NCBI GenBank assembly: GCA_903885595.1
Contig: CAISJJ010000428.1
Span: 1-34,510, forward strand
DNA length: 34,510 bases
Reading direction: 5' to 3'
From: an uncultured Bacteroidales bacterium
GTDB taxonomy: Bacteria > Bacteroidota > Bacteroidia > Bacteroidales > FEN-979
Positions within the stretch are counted from its first letter, which is position 1, and each line of letters begins with the position of its first letter. The notes beneath the pieces were generated by a model. That model searched no databases. It saw nothing but the letters and a program-made list of their open reading frames with translations, and was not told the DNA's origin. Positions 32,502 through 34,510 of this stretch are shown here, in pieces. A program made the position numbers and the translations under genes.

Positions 32502-33252
32502 AGATCATTCCTGAATTTGGATTTGGTTTTTTTCCTTGATCATTTGCCAATTTCTTCGCCCTTCTCCGGCGGATAGAGTCATAAGCAATCCTCATGCGGA
32601 TTTCTTTATGGTCTGATCTGTCTGTGATGGATAAGTTCCATCCGTGCATTCGCTTTTTCATCATGATAAACGACACCCTTTTCAACGCCAGTCCATGGTC
32701 GGACGCCCTGACAAGCCATTCAACATCCTCACTGATCCTCAGTGAAAGGCTAAAGTTTCCAATACGTTCAAAACAGGTTCTCCTTGCTATGATCACTCCG
32801 GTTGCGTGCGGTTTTATATCATCATCGGTCCAGACCTGTTTAATTTCAGCAGGTATTACGAAATCCTCCTCAAAAAACGATTCATGCCTGCCCATGAGAT
32901 AATCAATGCCTGGATCTGTCCTGAAATAACTGACAGCCTCGTCCATCCACCCCGGTATCCATATGTCATCGCTGTCGAGAAAAGCAATGAATTCACCTTT
33001 TGATAAAGCAATGGCTGTATTCCTCGCGGCTGAAACTCCAGAATGATCCTGGTAAAAATAAAGAACCTCCTTAAATCCTTTGACAATATTCTCTGTTCCA
33101 TCAGTAGATCCGTCATCAACAACAATTATCTCCAGCGGTGAATAATCCTCACGATAAAGCGAGCTGAGGGCTTCCCCGATAAACCTTTCACTGTTATAAG
33201 CTGGCATTATGACAGTAACCAATGGTTTACTTAATGAAACAGGATTATCCAA
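32494..33252 (-). CDS. GT2 family glycosyltransferase
   Basis: A 252-residue GT-A enzyme: VTVIMPAYNSERFI, VVDDGSTDGT, GVSAARNTA, FLDSDDIW and RISEDVEWLVRA, with the C-terminal RMHGWNLSI and SIRRRRAKKL region. It lies 27 bp after the nucleotidyltransferase gene. The start is the TTG at 33252, since the next ATG falls inside the conserved opening strand. The C-terminal end is about 20 residues longer than its paralogue at 27201-27884 and is rich in Lys/Asn/Gly. Its stop overlaps the start of the HPrK-GT2 remnant by 8 bp. Confidence 0.88.
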   Translation of the reverse strand: MDNPVSLSKPLVTVIMPAYNSERFIGEALSSLYREDYSPLEIIVVDDGSTDGTENIVKGFKEVLYFYQDHSGVSAARNTAIALSKGEFIAFLDSDDIWIPGWMDEAVSYFRTDPGIDYLMGRHESFFEEDFVIPAEIKQVWTDDDIKPHATGVIIARRTCFERIGNFSLSLRISEDVEWLVRASDHGLALKRVSFIMMKKRMHGWNLSITDRSDHKEIRMRIAYDSIRRRRAKKLANDQGKKPNPNSGMIYE

Positions 33253-33279
33253 CTATCAATTTTCTTTGTCAGATGGTCA

Positions 33280-34431
33280 CTAATAAGTTTTATTTCGAAC
33301 GATTTTCGCCTGGAAAAGAAGCAACATGTAATATATCAGAATCCTGAAGTGAGGCTTCCCCTTTGTTCGGAATCTAAGGTATCTGGAAAATTCGATATGC
33401 TGACCCCAGAATCCTGTTTTGCTTGTCTGCCTCAGGAAGCCGGCGTAAACTGAGAATAATTTCTGCCAAAGGGTCAGGGGTACTTGGTCGCCAAATGACA
33501 TGGCATGCTTGTATACCAGCCTGTTGGCGAAAGTTGATTTTAGCTGAACAAGGTCATTCTGAACCTGTACAGGGACATTTGCCTTGAATACCTCAGCCAG
33601 ATAACTCAATGCTGCTTTGACCTGCAGTTGAACCTTGAATTTATTCGTTTGAAGCAATAGCCGCTCCCAGTCAATTGGATTATCCGAGTCATGGATCAGT
33701 GTGAAAGCATCAGCCACCCAGCGCACTGGTGGCTCAGGATTATACCTTAATCCATGTACAATTGTGTGGAATAGTTGATCAGTTGCACAGAAAGATCTTG
33801 TCATACCCCCTGAAAAACTGAACGGTACGGAATGATCCCAGAAATCATCCTCTGTGATGTTTCCATGCGCCTCGAAAATGGGGTGCCAATGAAGATCGAG
33901 TTCGGTATTTTCTGCATTGGAAAAGGTTGCGCTACGACCATATTTAAGGCTGTGTTCAAGGTATTGTGGATCATGAAGGTTCCAGTTCTCGCTGATCAGC
34001 AGTTCGATTGTTGACCGTGCCTTGGAGTAGGGAATCAGTATATCGACATCAGCCATCGGCCGAATGGCGTAATTTTTATAGGTAAGGACGGATAGTGGAA
34101 TTCCCTTCATAACCAGTGTGTGAACTCCGCTGGATTCAAGGAATTGAATGATTTTGCCTGCTTTGTAAAAAAGAATGTGGTTTTTCGACCATGAATTCCT
34201 ATAAATACCCCTGAGGCGGGGCAATAATTCATGGGACATGTCATGATGACTGAGGTTGTGGTATAGGAGTGGCAGTAATCTGAAGGATCCCGATTCAACA
34301 TCCTTTTCGAAATCGACCTTATCAATCCATTGACGAAAAGCAGAAATCGCCTGTTCCCCTTTCAGGAGGCAGGCCTTCAGAAGTATTTCTTGATTTGGGG
34401 AGGGGATTGGATGACCGTGGTCGTGAAGCAT
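33280..34431 (-). CDS. NTP_transf_5 family nucleotidyltransferase
   Basis: A 383-residue protein with a helical N-terminal region and a nucleotidyltransferase fold of the uncharacterised NTP_transf_5 type. The signature is VMKGIPLSVLTYKN (Lys109-Gly110), followed by IRPMADVDILIP with the metal-binding Asp128 and Asp130, and TELDLHWHP with a third acidic Asp179. Relatives are found beside PqqD-like and HPrK-like genes in peptide-modification-type loci and may transfer a nucleotidyl or similar group, but no substrate is established. Here it is flanked by a PqqD-like gene end and a GT2 gene. The ~200 C-terminal residues are mainly helical with a hydrophobic, basic end (YYMLLLFQAKIVRNK). Confidence 0.85.
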   Translation of the reverse strand: MLHDHGHPIPSPNQEILLKACLLKGEQAISAFRQWIDKVDFEKDVESGSFRLLPLLYHNLSHHDMSHELLPRLRGIYRNSWSKNHILFYKAGKIIQFLESSGVHTLVMKGIPLSVLTYKNYAIRPMADVDILIPYSKARSTIELLISENWNLHDPQYLEHSLKYGRSATFSNAENTELDLHWHPIFEAHGNITEDDFWDHSVPFSFSGGMTRSFCATDQLFHTIVHGLRYNPEPPVRWVADAFTLIHDSDNPIDWERLLLQTNKFKVQLQVKAALSYLAEVFKANVPVQVQNDLVQLKSTFANRLVYKHAMSFGDQVPLTLWQKLFSVYAGFLRQTSKTGFWGQHIEFSRYLRFRTKGKPHFRILIYYMLLLFQAKIVRNKTY

Positions 34432-34465
34432 CGGCGGTTAGCATTTGTCAAGCTCCAGAATACTT

Positions 34466-34510
34466 TTAATCATGATCCCTGGGTTCCTTGCTTTCGGGCC
34501 AGCCCAGTTC
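34466..34510 (-). CDS. C-terminal end of a third PqqD-like protein (partial)
   Basis: Only the last 14 codons and the TAA are inside the window: ELGWPESKEPRDHD. The sequence GWPES is identical to that near the end of the PqqD-family protein at 24248-24712, and LGWP is shared with the one at 31862-32263. The gene lies 34 bp upstream of the nucleotidyltransferase gene on the same strand. The call rests on this short tail and position, so it is provisional. Confidence 0.55.
   Translation of the reverse strand, partial: ELGWPESKEPRDHD

Overview
The window reads as chromosomal DNA of a member of the Bacteroidota, probably a Bacteroidales-like or environmental lineage. The grounds are perfect or near-perfect TAnnTTTG -7 boxes just upstream of several genes, start sites without strong Shine-Dalgarno sequences, a FeoA-FeoB fusion followed by a FeoB-associated Cys-rich peptide, a PorT-type outer-membrane barrel and a WbqC-family protein. 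No rRNA, tRNA, CRISPR array or intact insertion sequence was recognised. Everything here comes from reading the sequence; no database search was run.

Left part (1-15.3 kb), mostly housekeeping. An 8-copy 16-bp tandem array (3-130) precedes a + strand run: an alanine dehydrogenase/PntA-like oxidoreductase, aroB, aroA, a LutA/YkgE-like cysteine-rich (CCG) protein, the RNA-binding protein Tex, and a signal-peptide-bearing outer-membrane barrel protein. Then, on the - strand, come a cytosolic-looking SH3-NlpC/P60 peptidase, the ferrous-iron transporter FeoAB with its small Cys-rich partner, an exported TonB-C-like protein, a WbqC-family protein and an O-antigen-ligase/polymerase-like protein with C-terminal TPRs. 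Several gaps hold short arrays of different sequence that all share a 7-bp period.

Right part (15.3-34.5 kb), a glycan or glycoconjugate island. It opens next to the truncated 3' end of a DUF362-type gene (15401-15757), which looks like a boundary scar. It then holds an AT-rich methyltransferase and polytopic glycosyltransferase pair, a divergent NodU-type carbamoyltransferase with a GT10 (fucosyltransferase-like) enzyme, and a long - strand operon (29623 down to 20972): ABC exporter, GT2, an HPrK-like kinase fused to a GT2, GT2, PqqD-family protein, GT8, a small membrane-anchored protein, a polytopic membrane protein and a GT2. A divergent + strand pair (GT2, GT4) follows. Last is a second - strand module with the same parts: the end of a PqqD-like protein at the window edge, a NTP_transf_5 nucleotidyltransferase, a GT2, an HPrK-GT2 remnant and a PqqD-family protein.

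The most interesting element is this repeated kinase (HPrK-like) / PqqD / nucleotidyltransferase / glycosyltransferase / ABC-exporter module. PqqD domains normally present a peptide to a modifying enzyme, and HPrK-like, PqqD-like and NTP_transf_5 proteins co-occur in peptide-modification-type loci, but no radical SAM enzyme, lasso cyclase or B2 protease is visible here. All three PqqD-type proteins end in a Gly-Trp-Pro tail outside the PqqD fold. One HPrK-GT2 copy is a fusion of about 592 residues. The other has collapsed to a 73-residue protein that joins the first ~49 and last ~24 residues in frame. Together these suggest a surface-glycan or glycopeptide system that has duplicated and is partly degenerating.
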